From Kofleriaceae bacterium (GTDB lineage: Bacteria > Myxococcota_A > Polyangia > Haliangiales > Haliangiaceae): a stretch of 64,000 nt of DNA. The position numbers were made by a program, and so were the translations under genes. The stretch covers positions 1 to 64,000 of the forward strand of contig JAGPCY010000016.1 in assembly GCA_018057825.1 (NCBI GenBank). The letters run 5' to 3'. Shown here piece after piece: positions 7,393 through 19,868 of this stretch; the stretch's first letter is position 1; each line of letters starts with the position of its first letter. The notes beneath the pieces are model-generated. The model saw only the letters and a list, made by a program, of their open reading frames with translations. It had not been told where the DNA came from and searched no databases.

Positions 7393-9795
7393 ATGACGGA
7401 CCCAACCTGCGACGTCGCGGTCGCGCTGCCGGTGCCCGGGCTGTACAGCTACGCGGTGCCCGCGGCGCTGGCGGCGCGGGTCGTGGTCGGCGCGCGGGTG
7501 CTCGTGCCTTTCGGGGGCCGCGGTGTGGCCGGCGTCGTGGTGCGGTGGCCGGCCACCGCGCCGGCCGACGTGACGCCGCGCGCCCTGGCCGACGTGCTGG
7601 GGGCGCCGATCGCGCCCGAGTTGGTCGGCCTCGCGCTGTGGATCGCCGAGTACTACGAGGCGCCGCCGGGGGAGGCCCTGCGGCTGGTGCAGCCCACGGG
7701 CACCGGAGAGTCGAGCACGCGGGTGGTGGCGATCACCGACGCCGGGCGCGCCGCGCTCGACGGGGAAGGTTCGGCGTTGTCGCCGAGCCAGGCCCGCCTG
7801 CTGGCGCGCCTGGGCGCGAGCCCGCGGCCGTTGGCCCGCACCGAGCTGGCGCGCGCCGCCGACGCGGTGGCGGCGCTCCTCGAGCGCGGCCTGGCCGAGG
7901 AGCAGGACGCTCGGCAGCGGCCTCGGACCCGGGTCGCTCACGACAAGGTGGTCGCGCTGATCGCGGACCCGGTGGCGGCCCGCGCGGCCACCTCGCGCGC
8001 GCCGGCGCAGCGCGCAGTGATCGACGCCCTGGTCGACGGGCCACGTCCGCTGGCGACGCTGGTCGAGACCCTGCCGGGCGCCGCGGCCGCGGTCCGCGCG
8101 CTGGCCAAGGCCGAGCGGGTGGTGGTGCGCGACGTGCCGCGGGCGCTGACCGCGGTGGCGCAAGGGGACGCCTTGCCGGCCGCGGTCACGCCGCCGGTCC
8201 TGACCGACGAGCAGCGCCGCGCGGTCGCGGCCATCGGCGAGCCCACGGGCTTCGCGGCGATCTTGCTCCATGGCGTCACCGGCGCCGGCAAGACCGAGGT
8301 CTACCTGCACGCGATCGGCCACGCTCGGGCCGCCGGCCGCGGCGCGATCGTCCTGGTTCCGGAGATCTCGCTGACGCCGCAGCTCGCGTCGCGCTTCCGC
8401 GCACGGTTTGGACCCGAGGTCGCGATCCTGCACTCCGGGTTGTCGGAGCGCGATCGGCTGTCGGAGTGGACGCGCCTCGAGCGCGGTGACGCTCGGATCG
8501 CGGTCGGCGCGCGATCGGCGGTGTTCGCGCCGGTCCGCGACCTGGGCGTGATCGTGGTCGACGAGGAGCACGACGGATCGTTCAAGCAGGACGAGGGCGT
8601 GCGCTACCACGGTCGCGATGTCGCGCTGGTGCGCGCCCAGCGCGCTGGCGCGGTGTGCGTGCTCGGCTCGGCCACGCCGAGCCTCGAGTCCTACGCGGCG
8701 GCGGTGGCCGGACGTTACCGCCTGGTCGAGCTGGTCACGCGGCCGACCGGCGGCACCTTGCCCGCCGTCGAGGTCATCGATCTGCGCCGCTACCAGGCCG
8801 ATCGGGAGGCGATGGTGTCGGCGCCGCTCCACGCGGCGTTGACCGAGACCTTGGCCGCGGGCGACCAGGCGATCGTGTTCTTGAACCGGCGCGGCTTCGC
8901 GACGTTCATCCTGTGTCGCGCCTGTGGCCACGCCTGCCGCTGCCAGGCGTGCGCGGTGTCGTTGACCTACCACCAAGCCTCGGATCGTCTGCACTGTCAC
9001 TACTGCGGTCACAGCGAGCGGGTCCCGGAGCGGTGCGCGAAGTGCGGCGCTGACGCGATCGATCGCAAGGGCCTGGGCACCGAGCGGGTCGCGGCGGCGC
9101 TCGCCGAGCGGTTCCCGAACGCCCGGGTCGCGCGCCTCGATCGCGATGTCGCGGCCGGGGCGGCGGCCGAGGCGGTGCTCGCGCGGGTGGCGCGGCGCGA
9201 GGTCGACCTGCTGGTCGGCACGCAGATGGTCACCAAAGGTCACGACTTCCCCGGCGTGACCTTGGTCGGGGTGCTGTGCGCCGACCTGGCGCTCGGGCTG
9301 CCCGACTTCCGCGCCTCGGAGCGGACCTTCCAGCTCCTGACCCAGGTCGCCGGGCGCGCCGGCCGCGGCCAGCGACCGGGCCGCGTGCTGATCCAGACCT
9401 ACCAACCCGAGGCGGACGCGATCGCGTGCGCCGCCGGCCACGACTACGCGACCTTCTTCGCCCGCGAGAGCGCCCACCGCGCCGAGCTCGACTACCCGCC
9501 GACCGGTCGGGTGTGCGCGGTGCGCATCGACGGCCGCGATCCGGCGGTGGTGGCGGCCGCCGCCGAACGGGTCGCGGCCATGGCGGTCGCCGCGGCCCGG
9601 TCAGTCGACGACGCGGTCGTGGTCCGCGGCCCGACCCCGGCGCCCCTGGCGCGCCTGCGCGGTCGGACCCGCTGGCAGGTCTGGCTGCGCTCGCGCGATC
9701 GCGGGGCGCTGCGACGGGTGATCCGCTCGGTGCTCACGGTCGAGGCCACCGGCGCGACCGTCGCCGTCGACGTGGATCCGTTGTCGACGCTGTAG
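7393..9795 (+). CDS. priA: Primosomal replication restart helicase PriA
   Basis: 800 residues. PriA is the 3'-to-5' superfamily 2 helicase that recognises stalled forks and reloads the replicative helicase. Walker A is GVTGAGKTE near residue 294, the DEEH box follows near residue 390, and the helicase motif LGSATPSLES comes next. Eight Cys in CRACGHACRCQAC and CHYCGH...CAKCGA (about residues 508-553) form the two PriA zinc sites. Motifs V and VI are GTQMVTKGHDFPG and QVAGRAGRG. The start at 7393 is preferred because it gives the usual PriA N-terminus (VALPVPGLYSYAVP) and follows a TACAGT box. The length is slightly above the E. coli enzyme. Confidence 0.96.
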   Translation: MTDPTCDVAVALPVPGLYSYAVPAALAARVVVGARVLVPFGGRGVAGVVVRWPATAPADVTPRALADVLGAPIAPELVGLALWIAEYYEAPPGEALRLVQPTGTGESSTRVVAITDAGRAALDGEGSALSPSQARLLARLGASPRPLARTELARAADAVAALLERGLAEEQDARQRPRTRVAHDKVVALIADPVAARAATSRAPAQRAVIDALVDGPRPLATLVETLPGAAAAVRALAKAERVVVRDVPRALTAVAQGDALPAAVTPPVLTDEQRRAVAAIGEPTGFAAILLHGVTGAGKTEVYLHAIGHARAAGRGAIVLVPEISLTPQLASRFRARFGPEVAILHSGLSERDRLSEWTRLERGDARIAVGARSAVFAPVRDLGVIVVDEEHDGSFKQDEGVRYHGRDVALVRAQRAGAVCVLGSATPSLESYAAAVAGRYRLVELVTRPTGGTLPAVEVIDLRRYQADREAMVSAPLHAALTETLAAGDQAIVFLNRRGFATFILCRACGHACRCQACAVSLTYHQASDRLHCHYCGHSERVPERCAKCGADAIDRKGLGTERVAAALAERFPNARVARLDRDVAAGAAAEAVLARVARREVDLLVGTQMVTKGHDFPGVTLVGVLCADLALGLPDFRASERTFQLLTQVAGRAGRGQRPGRVLIQTYQPEADAIACAAGHDYATFFARESAHRAELDYPPTGRVCAVRIDGRDPAVVAAAAERVAAMAVAAARSVDDAVVVRGPTPAPLARLRGRTRWQVWLRSRDRGALRRVIRSVLTVEATGATVAVDVDPLSTL

Positions 9796-9813
9796 TAGAA
9801 CCACACCCCGGCG

Positions 9814-12131
<2,318 letters not shown>

Positions 12132-12135
<4 letters not shown>

Positions 12136-13076
12136 GGCTGGTCTTCATGGGCTCGCCGGACTTCGCGGTGCCGTGCCTCGAGGCGGTGCTGGCGGCCGGC
12201 CACGAGGTCGCGTTGGTCGTGACCCAGCCCGACAAGCCGGCCGGGCGGGGCGGGGCGATGACCCCGCCGGCGGTCAAGCGCTGCGCCGAGGCTCACGGCC
12301 TGCCGATCCTGCAGCCGCGCTCGGTCCGGAACCCGGACATCGCGGCCGCGCTGGCGGCCACCGGCGCCGAACTCGGCGTGGTCGTGGCCTACGGCAAGAT
12401 CCTGCCGCCCGCCGTCCTCGACGCGTTCCCGCGCGGCTGCATCAACGTCCACGGCTCGCTCTTGCCGGCCTACCGCGGCGCTGCGCCGATCCAGTGGGCG
12501 GTCCTCGACGGTCGCGCCGAGACTGGCGTGACCATCATGCAGCTCGACGTCGGCATGGACACCGGCCCGATCCTCTTGACCCGGACGACGCCGATCGGCG
12601 CGACCGAGACCGCCGGCGAGCTGTTCGCGCGACTGGCGCCGCTGGGCGCCGCCGCCCTGGTCGACGCGATCGCCGAGCTCTCGGCGGGCACCATCGCGGC
12701 CCGGCCGCAGCCGTCCGACGGCGCCAGCCACGCCCGCATGCTCGACAAGCGCGACGGCGCGATCGACTTCGCGCGGCCGTGCGCGGTGGTCGCGGCCCAC
12801 ATCCGCGGCGTCGATCCCTGGCCGGGGGCGGTCGCGGCCCGCGGCGACGAGCAAGTCAAGCTGTTCGGCGCCCGCGCCATGCCAGGGGCGGTCAGCGCGC
12901 CGCCGGGCACCGTGGTGGCGATCGACGACGCCGGCGCCCACCTGGCGTGCGCCGATGGCGTCGTGATCGTCCGCGAGCTCCAGCTCCCCGGGCGCCGGCG
13001 CCTGACCGCGCGCGACCTGGCCAATGGACGGCGGTTGTCGATCGGTGAGGTCTTCACCGTCGCGGCGGTGACGTGA
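12132..13076 (+). CDS. fmt: Methionyl-tRNA formyltransferase
   Basis: 314 residues, the normal length. It transfers a formyl group from 10-formyltetrahydrofolate to initiator Met-tRNA. FMGSPDFAVPCLEAVL is the usual N-terminus. The catalytic region has INVHGSLLPAYRGAAPIQ (Asn, His and the SLLP loop) and the Asp in QLDVGMDTGPIL. The C-terminal OB-like tRNA-binding domain starts near residue 205. The GTG start at 12132 overlaps the upstream stop, and the stop overlaps rsmB (GTGA at 13073). fmt-rsmB pairing is common in bacteria. Confidence 0.97.
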
Positions 13077-14368
13077 TCACCGCGCGCGAGGTGGCGCGCC
13101 GGGTGGTCGGTCGGGTCGACGTCGGCGGCGCCTGGGCGACCCTGGCCCTGGCCGGCGAGCTGGCCCAGGCCGGCCTCGACGAGCGCGATCGCCGCTTCGC
13201 GACCGAGCTGACCTACGGCACCCTGCGCCACGAGGCCCGGCTCGCGCGCGCGCTGGCCGTCCACGCCGACCTCGGCCGGGCGCGCCCGCCGGTCCGGGCC
13301 GCGCTCCTGGTCGGCGCCTATCAGCTCCTGTTCCTGCGGGTGCCGGCCCACGCCGCGGTCGACGACGCGGTGGCGGTCGTGCGCGCGCGCTTCGGCGCCA
13401 AGCTGGCCGGGTTCGTCAACGCGGTGCTACGCAAGCTGGCTCGCCACGGCGAGCCGGCGCTGCCGAGCGAGCCGCGGGCGCGGTGGGCGATCGAGCATGG
13501 CGTCGCGCCGTGGCTGATCGACGAGGTCGCGGCGCAGGTCTCGGCCGATGAGCTGCCCGCCGCGATCGCCGCGCTGACCGCGCCCGCGCCGCTGTGGATC
13601 CGGGTCAACCGCACCCGCGCCACGGTCGACGAGGTCGTCGCCGAGCTGACCGACGCCGGGGCGCGGGTCGCGCCGTCGCCCTTCGACCCCGCCGCGCTCG
13701 AGGTCGATGGCCTCGGCGATCCGGCGCGCGCGCCGGGCTTCGTCGCCGGCCGGTTCACGGTCCAGGACCTCGCGGCCCAGCAGGTCGGCCGCTTGGTCGC
13801 GCCGGCGCCCGGTGAGATCCTCCTCGACGCCTGCGCCGGGGTCGGCGGCAAGACCACCCACCTGGCCGAGCTGGCGCCCGGGGCGCGGGTCGACGCGGTC
13901 GAGCCCCTGGCCGCCAAGCTCACGCTGCTCACCGCCGCCGCCGCCCGCCTCGGTCTGACCGGCATCTCGACCCACCATGGACCGCTGGCCAGCGTGCCGG
14001 CCGGCCGCACCTACGATCGGGTCGTGGTCGACGCGCCCTGCACCGGCGCCGGGGTCTTGCGGCGCCACCCCGAGGCGGCGCGCCGCTTGACCGCGGCCGA
14101 CGTCACCGCCCTGGCCGCGGTCCAGGCCGAGCTCCTGACCCTGGCCGCCGCGCGGGTCCGGCCCGGCGGCGTCCTGGTCTACGCCGTGTGCACGATCACC
14201 GCCGAGGAGGGGCCCACGCAGCTCGCGCGGTTCCTGGCCGGCCAGCCGGCCTTCGCCTTGGACGCGCCCGCGCTGCCGGCGCCGCTGGTGGTCGACGGCG
14301 CGCTGCGCACCTGGCCGCATCGCCACCGCGCCGACGGGTTCTTCGCCGCCCGCCTGCGCCGGGCCTGA
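13073..14368 (+). CDS. rsmB: 16S rRNA (cytosine-5) methyltransferase B
   Basis: 431 residues: an N-terminal NusB-like RNA-binding domain (about 1-135, with RRFATELTYGTLR) and a C-terminal Rossmann methyltransferase. The SAM motif is LDACAGVGGKTTHLAEL. VVVDAPCTGAGVLRRHPEA and YAVCTITAEEG contain the two Cys used by m5C methyltransferases (catalytic nucleophile and release). The enzyme modifies C967 (E. coli numbering) in 16S rRNA. GTG start overlapping fmt. Confidence 0.95.
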   Translation: MITAREVARRVVGRVDVGGAWATLALAGELAQAGLDERDRRFATELTYGTLRHEARLARALAVHADLGRARPPVRAALLVGAYQLLFLRVPAHAAVDDAVAVVRARFGAKLAGFVNAVLRKLARHGEPALPSEPRARWAIEHGVAPWLIDEVAAQVSADELPAAIAALTAPAPLWIRVNRTRATVDEVVAELTDAGARVAPSPFDPAALEVDGLGDPARAPGFVAGRFTVQDLAAQQVGRLVAPAPGEILLDACAGVGGKTTHLAELAPGARVDAVEPLAAKLTLLTAAAARLGLTGISTHHGPLASVPAGRTYDRVVVDAPCTGAGVLRRHPEAARRLTAADVTALAAVQAELLTLAAARVRPGGVLVYAVCTITAEEGPTQLARFLAGQPAFALDAPALPAPLVVDGALRTWPHRHRADGFFAARLRRA

Positions 14369-14414
14369 TCGCGCGCGCTCGCGGCGCCGCGCGCCGCCGC
14401 GCCGCGATCCGTTG

Positions 14415-14420
14415 TAGCGT
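14415..14420 (+). promoter_or_regulatory. -10-like box of rpe
   Basis: TAGCGT preceded by GTTG, six bases before the GTG of rpe at 14427. The spacing matches a leaderless start. Confidence 0.4.
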
Positions 14421-14426
14421 GCGCCG

Positions 14427-15101
14427 GTGCGCCCCCTCCGTATCGCGCCCTCGATCCTGTCGGCCGACTTCGCCCGCCTGGGCGATGAGGTCCGCGCCGT
14501 CGATCGCGGCGGCGCCGACTACATCCACGTCGACGTCATGGACGGTCACTTCGTCCCCAACCTGACGATCGGCCCGCTGGTGATCGAGGCCATCCGCAAG
14601 GTCACGACCCGGCCTCTCGACGTCCACCTCATGATCGCCGACGCCGATCGCTGGGTCGGCGAGTACGCCCGGGCCGGCGCCGATCTGATCGGCGTCCACG
14701 TCGAGGCCTGCCCCCACCTGCACCGCACCGTCGCCGCGATCCGCGAGCTCGGCAAGCAGCCGGTGGTCGTCCTCAACCCTGCGACCCCCCTCGAGACCAT
14801 CCGCTGGGTCCTGCCCGACGTCGCGATGGTCCTGCTCATGAGCGTCAACCCCGGCTTCGGCGGGCAGCGCTTCATCCCCGCGGTCCTCGACAAGATCGCG
14901 GCCCTGCGGCGCGACCTCGACGACCGCGGTCTCGACGTCGCGATCGAGGTCGACGGCGGGGTCAAGCTCGACAACGCCGGCGCGATCGCCGCCGCGGGCG
15001 CCGACGTGCTGGTGGCCGGCTCGGCGGTGTTCGGGACGCCCGACTACGCGGCGACGATCGCCGCCTTGCGGGCCGCGGCCTCGGCGGCGCGGGCCAGGTA
15101 G
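14427..15101 (+). CDS. rpe: Ribulose-phosphate 3-epimerase
   Basis: 224 residues, the family length, with the TIM-barrel signatures [28 protein letters not shown] (metal His and Asp), VHLMI and [14 protein letters not shown], and the second catalytic Asp in VDGGV. It interconverts ribulose 5-phosphate and xylulose 5-phosphate in the pentose phosphate pathway. Start GTG at 14427, after a TAGCGT hexamer. Its last 58 bases overlap the 3' end of the opposed SET-domain gene. Confidence 0.96.
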   Translation: MRPLRIAPSILSADFARLGDEVRAVDRGGADYIHVDVMDGHFVPNLTIGPLVIEAIRKVTTRPLDVHLMIADADRWVGEYARAGADLIGVHVEACPHLHRTVAAIRELGKQPVVVLNPATPLETIRWVLPDVAMVLLMSVNPGFGGQRFIPAVLDKIAALRRDLDDRGLDVAIEVDGGVKLDNAGAIAAAGADVLVAGSAVFGTPDYAATIAALRAAASAARAR

Positions 15102-16135
15102 GCGTCGGCCTCGTCGCTGGCCGCCAGCGCCTGCCAGGCCGCGACCACGCGCTCCTCGCCGCGTCGGGCCGCCAGCAAGAACCGCGCGGCCGGGTCGTCG
15201 CCGGCCGCCGCCGGCGCGTGGTCCCGGTAGCGGGCCGCGGTCGCTGCCACCGCGTCGCGGAGCGCGGCCCGGGCCGCCGCGCGATCGCCGCCGCAGCCAG
15301 CCAGGAGCGCGGCGCCGAGCTCAGGGCCGGGGGTGACCGTCGGATCGGCGACCACCCAGTGGTCGGCGATGCACACCTCGTCGGCCGGGTTGTCGTCGAG
15401 GGCGAAGCCGTACTGCGCCAGGAGCTGGCGGTTGGGCTTGGCGCCGTAGCTCGTGGTCAGCTCCTCGTCGACGGCCAGGGCGCGGGCCGCCCGCAAGACG
15501 AAGCCGTCGCGCTCGCTCTCGAAGCCCCACCGGGTGGCGCCGTCGCCAGCGTGGTCGAGGAGATCACACAGCGGCACCAGCGCGGTCGTGGCGATGCCGT
15601 CGATCGTCAATGAGAACGCCCGCGACCCGACCATCATCCGCGCCCAGGCGAAGTGGTCGGCGTCGACCGTCGCGAACAAGCGCACCCGGCCGAGCGCGCG
15701 ATAGTCCGCCATCACCGCCAGCGCCAGCGCCGCGACGTCGCCGCCGGCGAAGGTCCCGGGCAGGAGCCGATGGGGGTCGGCCAGGGCGATCGCCGGGAAG
15801 TGGGCGGCCGACGGCGGCAGCGTCGCGAAGTAGGCGGCGAAGGCCGAGCTCGGGCGCCGGGCCTCGACCGCGACCCAGGCGGCGTAGAGCGCGTGGGGGC
15901 TGGTCAGCTCGACGCCGGCGTCGCGGACCTGGCGGCCCAGCGACGACGCTCGGATGAGCTCGCGGGTGATGATCGCGCCGCGCGGGACGTAGATCAGCTC
16001 GGTCCCGGCTGCGGTCGGGCCGGTCGCCGCCAGCCAGCGCCGCCCGCCCTCGACCCGCACGCGCGCGCCGTCGGCGTGGCCGCCCGACGAGGTCAGCCAG
16101 GCGCGCAGCCGGTCGAGCTCGACCGCGCCGCTCAA
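15044..16135 (-). CDS. SET-domain protein, Rubisco LSMT/SETD3-like
   Basis: 363 residues from a TTG at 16135 that overlaps the upstream stop (TTGA). An in-frame start at 16189 would add 18 residues. The order of motifs is that of protein-lysine methyltransferases of the plant LSMT/SETD3 type: [14 protein letters not shown] (SET-N), a helical insert, [20 protein letters not shown] (the NH-like SAM-binding block, with DH instead of NH) and [18 protein letters not shown] with the catalytic-type Tyr. The C-terminus resembles an LSMT substrate-binding helical domain. Most bacteria lack this family. A substrate cannot be predicted. It forms a likely operon with the receiver-XRE gene. Confidence 0.8.
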   Translation of the reverse strand: MSGAVELDRLRAWLTSSGGHADGARVRVEGGRRWLAATGPTAAGTELIYVPRGAIITRELIRASSLGRQVRDAGVELTSPHALYAAWVAVEARRPSSAFAAYFATLPPSAAHFPAIALADPHRLLPGTFAGGDVAALALAVMADYRALGRVRLFATVDADHFAWARMMVGSRAFSLTIDGIATTALVPLCDLLDHAGDGATRWGFESERDGFVLRAARALAVDEELTTSYGAKPNRQLLAQYGFALDDNPADEVCIADHWVVADPTVTPGPELGAALLAGCGGDRAAARAALRDAVAATAARYRDHAPAAAGDDPAARFLLAARRGEERVVAAWQALAASDEADAYLARAAEAAARKAAIVAA

Positions 16136-16758
16136 AACGTCCCGAACAGCTCGGTCAGCCGGACGTCGAGAGCGGTCGCCACCTTCCACAGCGACGACAC
16201 GCTGGCGCTCGACTCGGCGCGCTCGATCTGCGACAGCAGTGACACCGACAGCTTGGTCCGCCGCGACATCTGCTTGAGGGTCAGGCCCCGGGCCTTGCGC
16301 AGCTCGCGGATCGACCGGCCGATCGTGGCGTGCAGCTCGTCCTCGCGGCGCAGGATGAGGCCCTTCTTCTTGGCGATCCGGGTGATGGCCTCGCGGAAGT
16401 CATCGACCGTGAACGGCTTGCGGATGTAGGCCGAGACGTCGCGCTCGATCGACGACGTGGCGGTCTCCAGGCTGGGGTAGCCGGTCAGGATGATGATCGC
16501 GATGTCATCGTCGATCTCGCGGATCTGCGCGAGCAGATCGATGCCCGACAGCTTGGGCATCATCAGATCGAGGACCGCCAGGTGGAACTCGTCGCCGCGC
16601 AGGGTGGCGAGGGCCTTGGTCGGGTCGTGCTCGACCGTGACGGTGTAGCCCTCGGCGGTCAGGAAGTCGTGCAGGTACTCGCAGACGTCCGGATCGTCGT
16701 CCACCACCAGGACGTTGAGGGCCGCGATCTCGGGTCGCTGAGGGCTCGTCGCCACCAC
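16132..16758 (-). CDS. Response regulator fused to XRE-type HTH
   Basis: 208 residues. Residues 15-135 are a full receiver domain: acidic triad VVDDDPDV, phosphoacceptor Asp in VLDLMMPKLSG (about residue 65), Thr in IILTGYPS and Lys in IRKPF. Residues 145-203 are a Cro/XRE helix-turn-helix (IRELRKARGLTLKQMSRRT, SVSLLSQIERAESS). Receivers are usually fused to winged-helix, LuxR or Fis-type outputs, so an XRE output is uncommon. No histidine kinase lies nearby. The GTG start at 16758 is supported by a TATGGA box six bases upstream. It is probably co-transcribed with the SET gene. Confidence 0.9.
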   Translation of the reverse strand: MVATSPQRPEIAALNVLVVDDDPDVCEYLHDFLTAEGYTVTVEHDPTKALATLRGDEFHLAVLDLMMPKLSGIDLLAQIREIDDDIAIIILTGYPSLETATSSIERDVSAYIRKPFTVDDFREAITRIAKKKGLILRREDELHATIGRSIRELRKARGLTLKQMSRRTKLSVSLLSQIERAESSASVSSLWKVATALDVRLTELFGTF

Positions 16759-16764
16759 ACTCGA

Positions 16765-16770
16765 TCCATA
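16765..16770 (-). promoter_or_regulatory. -10-like box of the receiver-XRE gene
   Basis: TATGGA (minus strand), followed by T, six bases before the GTG at 16758. Confidence 0.45.
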
Positions 16771-16825
16771 TCACGCCGCGCCGACGCCGTGGCGGCGTCC
16801 GCGGACCCCTACCATCACCATCCGT

Positions 16826-16903
<78 letters not shown>

Positions 16904-17010
16904 TGACTCGGCGTACTTAGCGCTTGTGCACGGCCATGTCAACGCTGGTGTGGCGCGAATCGATCATCCACCGCCACCAGATCACCACCCGGCGCGCTGG
17001 TTCACGGCGG

Positions 17011-17650
17011 TCACCAACGCCGAACCGGCAGGGTGAGGTGCGCGCCGACCTCGACGAAGACCCCGCGCTCGTCCAGGGCGCCGAGCCGGAGCATCGGCGT
17101 CAGCCCGACGAAGGCCCACAGCGCCACCGACGCGCCCCACCGCGGGTGGTGATCGGCGCCCAGCTCGAGGGCCGGGCCACCCGCCAGGCCCACCATGCGC
17201 CCGGCCAGCCGGGTCCCGACGACGCCGTCGAGCCAGAGACGCCCGCCATCGCTGCCGGCGTAGTGCGCCGCGGCCACGGTCGCCCCGACCGCCCCGAGCG
17301 GTGCGTGCTCGCGGATGCGCAGGACCGCGGCGCTGCCGCCCCAGGTCGACTCCCAGACGCCCTCCTGATAGGTCGCGGCGCCGGCCGGGCCGAGCCACAG
17401 GTACAGGCCGTCGAGATCGGCGATCGGCCGCGGCGGGTCGGCGGCGGCCGGGCCGGCGGCGAACGCGAGGACCAGGGACACCGCCAGCGGGGACCGGCGT
17501 CGCCGATCGACCGCCCGCGCCCGCGCCGCGACCGGCCGCGCCCTGCTACAATCGCGTCCGCCTGCGCGTGATCCGGACTCATCCTCTCTCGCCGCCGTCG
17601 GCCCGACGCTTGCTTCGCTGGCCCACTGCCCCGTGGGGGCCTGGCCGCGC

Positions 17651-17652
<2 letters not shown>
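17011..17652 (-). CDS. Predicted exported protein of unknown function
   Basis: About 213 residues if started at the ATG at 17652; the start is uncertain. The clear part begins with a signal-peptide-like stretch RRRRSPLAVSLVLAFAAGPAAA near residue 50, then 150 residues of Gly/Ala-rich alternating hydrophobic segments that suggest a small beta-barrel or beta-sandwich (LYLWLGPAGAATY, GVFVEVGAHLTLPVRRW). The terminal Trp fits an outer-membrane barrel. No start codon lies just before the signal, so either the N-terminus is long or an unusual codon is used. It is divergent from, and overlaps the promoter region of, the ferredoxin gene. No family is recognised. Confidence 0.5.
17547..17552 (+). promoter_or_regulatory. 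-10-like box upstream of the electron-conduit operon
   Basis: TACAAT, about 100 bases before the ATG at 17651, the best -10 hexamer in front of the ferredoxin/cytochrome genes. It lies inside the divergent ORF that ends at 17011. Confidence 0.4.
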
Positions 17653-19852
<2,200 letters not shown>

Positions 19853-19858
19853 TAGGAT
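19853..19858 (+). promoter_or_regulatory. -10-like box of the multiheme cytochrome
   Basis: TAGGAT directly after the stop of the ferredoxin gene (TAG at 19850-19852), ten bases before the ATG at 19869. It favours 19869 over the ATG at 19857 and hints that the cytochrome can be transcribed separately. Confidence 0.4.
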
Positions 19859-19868
19859 GCGGCGCCCG

